Below, in pieces: positions 50,465 through 62,800 of a DNA stretch of 64,000 bases (its first letter is position 1; every line of letters starts with the position of its first letter). The position numbers and the translations under genes are program-made. This stretch comes from Hirudo medicinalis (Eukaryota; Annelida; Clitellata; Hirudinida; Hirudinidae), in the NCBI GenBank assembly GCA_011800805.1, contig MPNW01000024.1, positions 62,657 through 126,656 on the forward strand, in the 5' to 3' direction. The notes under the pieces are model-generated. The model was not told the DNA's origin and ran no database searches. It saw only the letters and a list, made by a program, of their open reading frames with translations.

Positions 50465-51452
50465 GTCGTCGTCGTCGTCGTTGTCGTCGTCATCATCATC
50501 ATCATCATCATCATCATCGTCGTCGTCGTCATCGTTATCATCATCATCATCGTCGTCGTCGTCGTCGACGTCGTCAAAATATTTGATAAATATTCGAACC
50601 CCTTCTCGAACAATTGACCATCTGTCCGGTCCATTCTCCATCCTGGCATCTCATGTACCAGGTTTCCATGGTAGCTGCACACGTCACTGTGACGTCACCG
50701 TCCTTGCTGTGAGTCACAGAGGCTCCTTCTGGAACGAGGAACGTGGCGCATCCGACGTCTGCAAGAATTAGCGGGAACTCACGTCAGAATCCTTGTCAAC
50801 GAATGAATGCGGTGTGGAAAATATTTTCAATTGTTATAATTACTTGAAGTGATGTTGTTATTTGTTGTGGGTTTATTACTCATATTATTTCACATCATAT
50901 CACAGAATATTATATTAGACTACAACATATTGTATTGTATTGTATTGTATTGTATTATATTATTAGCAACTCCTAAGAATGTCGTGTTTGAGCACAATAA
51001 GCACGTCTCAAGAATTACAAAGCAGATTGTCAATTTTAAACAATGGAAGGAAAATAAAATAAATAAATATTTTCAACATTAAAAAATTTCATGTTTAAAA
51101 CAAATATCAAGTAATTAATAATTATTATGAATTATTACATATAATTAGTAGAATGTAATAATAATTAATCATAATAATAATAATATTATCAATTAATAGT
51201 TATAATAACAAGAAAAATAGATTAAAGTCAAAATATTTTGAATATATATTTTAAATGAGAAATATTTCAGTTGCACATAATGGAAGTCGTTATTTATTTT
51301 TATTTTTAAGCGTTTATTTGGTTCCTCCTAAAGTAACAAACAATGGACAAGGAATGGAAAGGTTACTTTACATTTACAGGTTATAACTTTACATTTCAAC
51401 TGCTATTCATTTTTAAATTGCATTAATTAATTAACTATTATAATAAATAAGA

Positions 51453-51486
<34 letters not shown>

Positions 51487-52132
51487 TTATTATTATTGTT
51501 GTATTACATTATAATATTTATGTAATATAAATATAATATAATATAATTTATAATATAATATTTCAAACATTAATAACATGGACAGTAATTACGCCTTATT
51601 CCGTGGACGTGTGCGCCACGAAGACCCACAAGTTTCTAATTTTAGCGACTTGTGATTAAATATTGTCCAATAAATAATAAGATTTGGAATTCAAATCTCA
51701 GAATCCAATTATCAATGTTATTGTTGTTACGATTATTATTACTATAATTATGATGATGGTGACTATTATTACTATTATTATTATTATTATTATTATCATC
51801 ATCATCGTCATCATCACCACCATCATCATCATCAACATCACTGTTATTATTAATATTATTATATTATCCATTGGTCTCAATATGTTATATGTTTGTGAAA
51901 TCTTTTTGAAAGGTTCATGACAAAAACATTCCAATGTGACTTGTAAATGTTCAGCCATATTGTTGACGTCAGAATATCTTCCATGTCTTCCTCAGTTCAT
52001 CCAACTGCTGAGTCAGTGATTTGGTTAACCTAAAATGATAATGACCACTTAATGATAATACGTTGAGGATGGTGATATTGACGATGACGACGGCGACTAT
52101 TATGGTGATGATGATGATGATGATGCTGATGC

Positions 52133-52165
<33 letters not shown>

Positions 52166-54103
52166 CGACGCCACGATGATGATGATGATGATGATGGCGA
52201 TGTCGATGACGGTGATGACGATGATGATGATGGTCTCAAATGGAAGAATATCGAAGGAAGTTTGTTTTCCGTGTGACGTGTCTTCAAACATGTTCTGGAT
52301 TGAAGCACTTACATTCCTCAATGGACGGACTGCTGCTCATTGATCGTAAGATGTCCTAAAAATCAAAACTAGGAAGAGCTTTCATTCATTCATCCATTCA
52401 TTCGTCCATCATTCATCTATCCATTCATTCATTCATCCATTCATTCCAGTTCCATTGTTCTCCAGACGAATGAAAGAACACAAACAACTCGATCCTCAGG
52501 TACTCTTGGTGAGAGTTTAACGTCAAAAATGTTTTAATGACTTAAAAATTTAAACATTAAGAAGTTAAATATTAACAATTATACTCATTTATTAATTCAC
52601 TATTTATTCATTTATTCAGATGAGCAGCTTCAAAAATAATTCTAATCATCTGAAGGGAGATTGCGATAACAACCACTTGTCACTTGATAAAATCCACGTA
52701 ATTACAATATCCACATAATTATAATGTTCATTTAATTATAATTTCCACGTAATTATGATGTTCACTTAATCATAATATCCACATATAATATATACAATGT
52801 TCACTTAATATGTTTTGAATTGTTTTAATTCTACATCCGAAAATATAAGTTCCAGTATTGCAGTAGGTGCTAGGCATCCATCAGAGGATGAAGAAAACAC
52901 ATCCATCCGGATGCGTCATGAAATCGCCATGGAAACAACATCCAGCAACATGGAGACGGAAGAGAAAGTAAAATTTCGAGTCTGGAAGCACTTCCAGCAA
53001 ATGAAGACGGATGCATCGTCTTTATGAAAAGTACGTGTCTTTCCAGTTATGAGTTGAGGGAACGGACTGCCGCTTTGTTTGAAGTGGATATTTAGAGGTC
53101 GCTAATGCCAGGAACTTTGCATGTTTGTCGTGTTTTAAGAATTAAGCTTCACTTTTAACCATGACGTCAGAGCTTAAAATGACTCAGACGTCGAGGTAAT
53201 TGAGATGTTTCGGCGGGAAGGTCAGCGGTTCAAGCCAATTTTAAGAAATTTTGAATTTTTAAATTTCTTTTAAAACTAAACAAATCTGGAAACGTGGTGC
53301 AGAGCAATATTAACACCAAAAAATGAGGAAAATTCAAATGAAGGGTGTTCGGTGAATCGATGATGAATGATGAATTGAAAGTGCATTGTTAGGGAGCACT
53401 ACGAAACAGGTGTGTTTGAAAAGAAATTTCGTTCTTCCTCCAACAACCTTCCAACAGCTCCTTGAAGAATAATTCTTAAGGAGAAAAAAAAATCAAAGGA
53501 CAGAATTTTGATATCTTTTGATCTTAACGACGTCACTCTCATTAATAAATAATAATAATTGCTAATTAATTATTCATTAGCTGCTCAAGTATTCATTAAT
53601 CATCTCAATCAAACCATCAATGTTTCGAGTGCTCCTTCGACAACGCTTTGAACTGAAAAAAACAGCAGGTATGTGGGAGTTGATGATCAAGGTGATGTTA
53701 AGGAGGCTGATGATGAGGATGCTGATGTTAGTGATGATGATGGTGATGATGATGATGGTGATCGTGGTAGCGGAAGTGATGATGGTGATGATGATGATGA
53801 TGATGATGATGATAGTTGTGCAATCGGATATTAAGGTGATGATAATAATGTCGGTGATGATGATGGTTTGCAAAACATAATATTAGGAAAAAATAATTTT
53901 AATATTCAAGTTTTGTTAATTAGAATTATTAGAATGTTATTTAATAAGCTATATTATATTTTTTATTGTTGCTACAACTTTCACTTTACTTAAACTATGA
54001 AATAAATTTATAGAATTGAATTTAAAATAACTTTATCATTAAAAAAAAACAAGTAATAAATTATTGTAATATAGGATTATATTATAGCAGTGTTATAATA
54101 ATG

Positions 54104-54134
<31 letters not shown>

Positions 54135-57100
54135 TATTTTTATTGTACGACATAATTATATTTAATGCTCGCATCCATCAGCAGAAAAGCATCAATTTGA
54201 GTATCATACATTATCCAGATAATCAAAGAGTCCATCATCTTGTGGCTTTCATGAGAATTGCACTTCCACATGTCGACGCCAGGTGTCGCTTTATTCGTAT
54301 ATTTTCCAGAAACTGGAAGCATTTCATGCTGGGGGAGTGAAGGATTGCCACACATCGGTGATGGAAATAAGCAATTTCATTCATCCACGATGACGTCATT
54401 AGGAGCCAAAGATCGATCACTCCGAGAGTGAATGAGTGTGCGTTGGAGGTGAAACTGGATCGAAGGATGGTCGAATGATGAGCGGAGGAGGTGAACTGAG
54501 GTGAATGACGCTGAGGTTGAAATGGGGAGTTGAGTGGATTTGGGGAAAAAAATTGAGTAAAAGTTATGAATAGTTGGATGTTCAGGCCTGTGGATGTTGG
54601 ATGAATGAATGGACAGACGGACAGATGGATGGGTTTTGATGAAGTGGTGCAAACCATTTAACCACCTGAGATTCAGTGACGTCATGAAAGACTGCCGTTA
54701 AAAGTGGTTATGAATAAATAAGTCATGCCCTAAACATTCATTATGATTGTCATAAAACGATGTTCAGGGCTGATTAATTATGCAAAAGATGGGTGGAGCC
54801 AGAATGTTTGAGAAAGAAACCTGTCACACTTGATTGGGCATGGAACCAACTTAATGTACTCATTGGTTTTTGTTATTTTTGTTTTTGTTGCTTTGTTGTT
54901 TTTTTTTCTAAATATTTTTTAATACTTATTTGGTTAGAGTAACGTCGAAAGAGTTGAAACAAGCTCATGGTGTTTGTTCAAACCCTCAAAGTTTCACTGG
55001 CGATGAAGAAAGTCCCTTCACGACGCAAACCCCAGAAGTCCTCTGGTGGCAAAGATTCGAAAGACGAACACCAGCGAGGAATCTACTTGATCCAACTGCT
55101 CCCGAATGCTCCACTGATCAGTCACTTCTCGATCGATCATCCGATAGCAACTCCAGCCAACTGGAGACAGAGAAAATGTTTCATCAATAATTTCGAGCAG
55201 GGCGATACATTTTCATCAGCCGTGGAGAGACTCGGATTGATGAATGTTCCAGTAGCGGGGGTCTTTCCTTGTGAGGATAATCTAATCGGGAGACAGCCAG
55301 TCTCATTTGATGGCTGCAAATTGAATTCTTTGCTGTTCATTAAAAATTAAATTTGCATTTCACACTTCCGGAGACAACGGCTCGCAAACTGAAACTGAAA
55401 GTTGGTCCTACATTTTCCGCCCGCAGATGGACTAGGGCGCGTTCGTCATGATGAATTCAAGCGCGAATTAACAATGATTCGCAACCGGAACTTGAATTTT
55501 GCGGTGAATCAAACAGGTGGAAGGAAACGAAAAGCATTCTGGGATGAAGACGAATGGAGGTATTTGAGGTGCATTATAATGATGCATGGACCCCACTAAG
55601 GACCTCCGCTGGAAGAGGAACATGGTGGCGATGACGACGACGACGATGACGGTGATGACGATGATGGTGATGGCGATGATAATAGTGAGGTGATGACGAC
55701 AATACTGATGATGATGACAATGCTGCTGCTGATGATGATGTGATAAAGTAGTTGATAAAGTCGATGGTCATGATTACAGTGAACTACGGAAGCAGACAGC
55801 GAAGGCAAACTTCGAGAAATTGAAAGAGTGGATTGGTTATCCCGATAACGATGTCGACAATTTAAGAGCAAATAAACCATTTCATTGATAGAACAAATGA
55901 CATTAATTCAAAAAAATCAAGAAAATGAGGACGGGCGATAAAACATTTAGTGGACATAAACATGGAAGTGAATGTGACCTACAACGCCCGCAGAACATAG
56001 GCGAACAAAGAACCAAAGAAAAAAACATAGATCCATAAAATATTCTGCAAAGAATATAAAAGAACTGCAGAATATAAAACTTTGTGGACTGCCGATGACT
56101 CCGAGGCAAGTTCAGGGGAGGTTTGTTTCATCGAAAGAATTGATTGAAATTTTCTCAGCAAAAGGTGCAAATGTTTTCACATCCATCGGCCTCATGTTTT
56201 GTCTTTTTATGTTTTATTTTCCCGCGATATTTAAATATTTGCAAAAGAATAACAACAAATAAAGAATAATATTAATAAAATTAAATAAATAAATATTATT
56301 TATTACTTATTAATATTTATTAACAAATAAATACACACACATATACATATATATATATATATTTAATAATGCTAATGAATTGAATAATTAAATGCAGATT
56401 TCATTTTTTAAATTAAAAAATGATCTTTTTGAATGACTTTCAAGTTTAACGAGGAAATGTAAACAAACAGAAAGGAATGCACATCCGCTCATGTTGAAGA
56501 TGAAGTGGTAAAAAGTCGTCTGCTAATGATCGAGGTTTGCGCGGGTCATGTGACCGGAACAGAAACAAAACACTTGAAGCATAAAATTTTCCGTGAGTTA
56601 TTTATTTCTCTATGGAGTAATTTAAAATAAATAAATAAAAAATAAAAAATAATTCTTTTAAATTGAAAATATAATTAAATTTCTGAAATTCTTTGGTATT
56701 TTTAATAATTTATTAATAATTCCGTTAATACTTTAATTAATAATAATAATAATAACACTTATTATTAGTAATAACAATAATAATAACAATATTAATAATA
56801 ATAACATTAATAACAACATGTTAGGTTACAAACAAAATAAATAATAAATAATATTTTGCAAACAAATACTGACGTTTCCAGGGCAAATAAATAAATGAAT
56901 TAATGAGGCCAACTGGAAAACAAAATTCTTGGAAACGCGGAAGAAAAATGGCCTCCAGAAATGGTTCAATTATGCCGTCCTGGAGGAGCAGTGGGTGGTC
57001 CGACTCCATCCTCTCACTTCCGCCGGCATGACTTTAATGTTTTGAAATTCTTTTGATGTCGTGTTGTGGTATTGTTTTGAAATGTTTTTAAGAGTATTGC

Positions 57101-59800
57101 ATTTTATTGTGTCGAATTGCATTGTATTGCATTGTATTGCATTGTATTGAAAGCATTGTATTGTTTTGTGTTGTTCCGCTGTTTGAAGGTTTGTTTTTAA
57201 AAAAGAAAAATCGATTCATTTGAAATTTCCCCTTTGAACCTAAATTGCTTTCCGAATTAAATATAATTTCCGAATTAAATATAATTTCCGAATTAAATAT
57301 AATTTCCGAATTAAATATAATTTCCGAATTAATTATAAATTCATAATTCCATCTCCAATGTATTTTTTATTATAATGATAATTTTCTTCGACTTATTTTA
57401 TTTTATTATTTATCTCCTCGCCACACGAACGAACGTCACTAACTCCGCCCAAATCGTTCCAATTTCTTGGCGCTGGAAAAGAAGCAATCACTCACTCTTG
57501 TAATGCATGAGCAGTGGCTTCGGTTGAGTGGTCTGAAGATTGCGAGAATTAGCAGAAGATGATGACGATGAAGAAGACGATGAGGAGGAGGAGGAGGAGG
57601 ACGACGATGACGATGCGTCTGAATCTTGCGAAGGAAATTTGAGGATGATTTGGAGAGTGCTGGTTTTTGAGGTGTAAAAGACCTGGAAGTGATCCTTGCC
57701 AACATCTGAGGACAAACATTTTTCTTACTCGGCATATCCGATGTCATCGTCATCAACCTAAATTTACTCACGTCAGTGTGTATGTATGTGTTCATATCAT
57801 TTCTCTTATAATTATTACTATTGTTATTAATTTATATTTTATATTTTATAATAGTAATTGTTATTATTATCAATTAGTAATTTTAATAAGATATTAATCT
57901 AATTAAAACTAGAATAATGATAATATTATTATCACTATTAGTATTAAGTCAAATACGTTCAATCTATCAACATCTAATAAATTTCAGTAAAAACATTACA
58001 CCGGTACAATAATGCATTATTACCTGGATCGGTCGCCAAGGTATCGTCCAGGTTGGAATGTTCAGATCCAGAAGAGAGAAGTGACGATGATACGGATGGA
58101 AATTGGGGCGGCTTCGGATGACTGGATGACGTCAAAAGCGATGACGTCAAAGTCGGCGGACACGGTCTGTTGAACTTTATCTCCTCGTCGTCATCGCGTA
58201 AAATCAGCCACTCCGGGCAGTTTTGATCGTGTGGAAGGCAACAGTTTTCAAAGCCGAAGTTCCTGGAATGATGTTTCACGTCGTTGTTGGAGTCGTCGAT
58301 TTGATGTCGCTGGAGTTGTTGAGAGTGGAAGTTGTGGTCGTTGTTGTGTTGCCTGTGGTGAATGGAGTGGTGATGATGATGATTGCCCGCCACGAACGTA
58401 GTCTGACTCTTGCTTTAAATAAGCAAAGAATCGCATTTTGAACCAGTTTTTATCATCGTTATTAATAAATTACTTATTAATAAATAAATAAATTAATTAA
58501 TTAATGTTTTTTAAATTGTTTTTAAATTTTTTAAAATGTGCACACTATAATTACACAATAATGGCTTTCCAAGACAACTGAATTTTCTTCCCTGGTTCAG
58601 CGACGATGGTCCATCCACACTTCCTGGGTTCAAGTCCCAGGACATCCAGAAAAGGAGACGCATAAAGAGCCAAATAACCAGAAGGTTTCGTCAGTCGAGT
58701 GTAGTTTCCAGAATCACAATCCGTGGAATAAGAGACTGAAACGAAACATATCTGTGAATTTGAATATCTTGAAACTATTCTATTATTGAAAGCATTGTTA
58801 ATACTATGCTTTTATTCAAATCGCTGAGGCCACAAATTGAACTGACGTCATCGAATTTATAAACCGAAATGCGTTCAATTTTAAGCAGGAAAAAAAGAAT
58901 CATAAATTTAAAGAGTCCAAGTCACACCACGACTTCCATTTGTGAAAACATCGTCGAAGGATCAACGATTCGAAATACAACGAAATAGAAAATTAAGGCA
59001 AATCGGTGTGTGGGCCAAATATGCCACCTGTCGCGGGCTGCAAGTTTATGACGTGCCTCTCTGGGAGGAGAGAAAACAATTCCAGGGAACGTGGTCCTCC
59101 ATGCGTGCACTCCACGATGGGTGTCATAAATCCTCCCCACATATCTGCCCAGGTCGTAGTCGACCTCGTTTTTCTCGTGCACTTCCGGTCGCCATGTCTG
59201 CATCACGTGATCTTAAGTAAGTAAGTAAGTAATTCGAGTGATTCGAGTGAGCTTTTAATGTTCTAAGTGCTCGCCTTTAAAAGTTTAGTATTTTTAAGTC
59301 TGTTTTTTGGTTTTGATAATTTGTATTCGTGTTCAATTAATTTTCAAAATGGAGAAAACATGGCGTCTTCATGACGATGTGTTTATTGTTCAACTTGGTC
59401 AACAATTTGGACATTCCTGGACAGTAATTTATCCAACTTTTCTGACCAGAGAGTTGCTGTGAAATTCTTCCAACCTTAGAATTGTTGAGGGTGACTTAAG
59501 GAAGGCCGTGGAATTCTTGTATGACTGATGATTGAGGTGATGAATGTGATGATGATTGCGATGATTATTGTGGTGATGATTGTGATGATGATTGTGATGA
59601 TGATTGTGATGATGATTGTGGTGATGATTGTGATGATGATTGTGATGATGATTGTGATGATGATTGTGGTGATGATTGTTATGATGATTGTGATGATGAT
59701 TGTGATGATGATTGTGATGATGATTGTGATGATGATTGTGATGATGATTGTGATGATGATTGTGATGATGATNGATGATGATGATGATGATGATGAGATG

Positions 59801-59833
<33 letters not shown>

Positions 59834-62800
59834 GGTGATGATGATGATGATGATGATGATTGTGGATGATGATGTGATGATGATTGTGATGATGATTGTG
59901 GTGATGATTGCGGTGATAATTGCGATGAAGCATGACTTCAGTTTGGAATGACTTGCCATCTTCCGCTCAATTTATCAACTTTTTTGAAAAAAAAATCCGC
60001 GCGCGTGAAATAATCTCCAAATCATGAATAATTGGCTAATTATAAATAATCGCCATTTTAAAACATTTGTGACTTTTTAAAAATAATATTCATACGAATT
60101 ATTATGTGCAAATTCGACAAATTCGATTTCATTTTACAGTCACATCGACATCGATTTTAAATAGAATTAATAATTTTAAGTTTCGAAAATTGATAAATAA
60201 TATACGTCTTCAAAGAAACACGTCTGCCTTTAAAAACCTTTTAAAAATTAATTTATGCGGTAATTAGATCATTCCAAGATATTTTTATGAATTAATGACC
60301 TCAACAAAAATCTCGCCCTAAATAAAGAAGTCCGAGCTCGTTTTGCCTGCAAAACTACCTCCAACCGACAGTAATTTTACTCTTGAACTCCGACCCTGGA
60401 ATAACAAATGACCCTTGAACTCTTGACCTCCGGCTAAAAATGGCGGTCGACATGTCCCAGGCTATATTAAGAAAGGAGAAAAAATCTCCTTGCAAGAGCA
60501 AGTTTATTCTTATTTTTCTCGTTGAAATATTAACGAGGGTTGTACTCAAGCAAGAGGTCTGTACCACGTGACGCCTAATTAGCGCCACTGATTTTAGCGC
60601 CGGCACGTTTCGAAATGTCGGAATTTCCCACCGTTAGTTGGATTAACCTCGTCATTGGCACATTTTTATAATTATATTTTGTCGTAAATATTATTTGTTT
60701 AGTTGTTTTTTTTTATTCACAATTAAATCGTTCCTTAGATTTAAGTCTATTTGATTGATTTAAAGGATTTTAAAACAATACTATAATTGCCGAAGTCTTT
60801 ATTAAATGTAGAATTAATTAGCAAAATCAGGTGGCCGATGAATAAATGTGATGGAAAATGTATTTAAATTCCATTTTAAAGACACCCCCCTCCCCTGTGC
60901 TCCAATTTCAGAAACGACCCCTGCAATAAAGTCCCCAGCCACTCAAGTGTCGCACTTCTCGCCCAGTTTGAGTAGCTACTCGTGACAACTCCATCCACCT
61001 TGGAAATATTATCCCAGGGTATTTGCTCTCCACTCATTTCTTTCATTCACTCGCTCCAGCATCTAGAGATGCCTCTCATCATCAACATCATCATCGTGGT
61101 TGTCAATGCTATCAAGATAGTCATCATCATTATCATCATCGGCGGCAGCAGCAGCCTCGCCGTCATCGTTCAACATCATCATTATCATCATCGTCGTCAT
61201 CATCATCTTCATGAAATTGAAAGCTGGAAATTCTCTCCTACGATTTACATTTGCACTAAACAAGGATGAATACGACACTGAGGGGCAGTGAGAATTACTT
61301 TATCGACATCAAATGCAAATAATTTCTCATTAAAACTATTTACTTATAAATTACAAATAATTCTCAAAAAAACATTCATTAAAACTATTTACTTATAAAT
61401 TACAAATAATTATAAAAAAAAACATTCATTTAAATTATAGAACATATATCCAAAGATCTCATGATTTTTCTGCTTATCGTGCCTCTTTTTAGTTAAAACT
61501 TTACTTCATATTTCTGAAATTCATGTCTATTTGTTATCATTTAAGTCATTAATTACGTAATTATTAATTTATATTATTTATTTAATATTATTCATTAATC
61601 ATTTATATAATTTAATAATGTATTCAATCACATTACTTTAAGCTTTTTTCTGAATATAAACGTTATATGCGTAAGACTTGGAATTTGGTCAGGTCCTTAA
61701 TAAGACATAAAGATAACTCAAATGATAATTCTTTTTCAGTTTTTAATGAAAATCAATTACTAAGTAATTACCTCCAAGGTTGAAAATCAACATAATCTGC
61801 ATTCTTCCAGTATTGGTGTTACTAAGTAAAAGAAATCACAACATTCCCAAATCTGCTAACTGTTCATTTCAATCATATCTCAATCCTCGGTTTCAATCCA
61901 CGAGCTTCCTTCCGACTTAATCCTTTAGAAATTATTAAAGTTGCTCATTCTCTTAGTACTTCTCATAGCTGTGGCATTGATAACATTGATCATGAATTTA
62001 CATACTTGATTGCGGATCCGTTATCTTCAATCTTTAACTGTTTTACATACTAGTGTTGTTCCTTCCGAGTTCAAATCTGATAAAGTTATTCCTTTTTTTT
62101 TTTTCAAATTTGATGACAACAATTTTAATAATTATCGACCTACATCCATTTTACCATAGTTTCCCAAACTTATTCAAAAAATTGCACATAGCGGACTCTA
62201 GGAATATTTTGACAAATTTCATTTATTAAATTACTCTCAATTTGTTTTCAGGAAGAATCATTCTACTTGCAAGTCATTATTATTTAACTTGGTCAAAACA
62301 TATTTTTCCTCTTCAAAGTCTAAACAGTTAGAAATATTGGCATCATTGCAGGAATTCCTTTTGTCCTTTTGTCAGCACTAAAACAACACTTCTGTTTTAC
62401 TTTCTCTTATTCACCCCTATCTGACTTACTGTAACATTGTATGAGCCTCTACTTATCGTTCTCATTTAGAGGGTCAGTCTGATGGCGGAAGCGTGTGTTT
62501 CCTCAAGGCTGACCCTTGAGTTGTTTTATTTTAGTTTCTTTTGTGGCTTTAATGTTTGCTTTTAAGGTATTTCGTCGAATAAAATTTCTCTAAAAAAGTA
62601 TTTAAGTCATTAATTACATAACTATTCATTTATATCGTTTAATAACGCATTTCAGTCATTAATTACATAATTATTCATTTAAATCATTTAATAATTTAAG
62701 GTATTTCGTTGAATAAAATTTCTCTAAAAAAGGTATTTAAGTCATTAACTACATAATTATTCATTTAAATAATTTAGTAATTAATTTAGCATTAAAGTCA

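Larger units (their letters stand above)
46009..50599. other. Intronic and flanking DNA around the transmembrane exon
   Basis: Apart from the transmembrane exon (47827-47918) I see no supportable coding sequence. Contents: a GATGAT run at about 46305-46328, a GATGATG cluster at about 46910-46960, an ACTC-type repeat at 48746-48822, and a short ATC run near 50185. A frame at 45932-46423 overlaps the tail exon in another phase and is not supported. Confidence 0.6.
50759..57495. other. Large intron between CUB and sushi exons
   Basis: 6.7 kb. It contains ATT runs (51458-51486), ATT/ATC (51770-51840), GAT/GAC (52080-52235), ATTC/ATCC (52381-52447), GAT/GGT (53680-53870), ATA (54095-54130), GAT/GAC (55620-55740), a 10-bp TTGCATTGTA repeat (57114-57155) and an 18-bp tandem repeat (57254-57345). 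54930-55350 and 55400-55600 have more coding-like composition, with open frames that I cannot assign. Confidence 0.7.

Noticed and set aside
50236..50771. Several frames of poly-Ser, poly-Asp, poly-His or poly-Thr
   Set aside because: All cross the ATC/GTC microsatellite; only the sushi exon within 50600-50758 on the minus strand is real.
58922..59220. Overlapping open frames of more than 90 codons on both strands in the lectin-CUB intron
   Set aside because: No family recognised, and the existing lectin-to-CUB splice phases already agree without them.
59429..59959. 176-codon frame with repeated HHHN
   Set aside because: Translation of the GATGATGATTGT minisatellite, with an unknown residue at the N.
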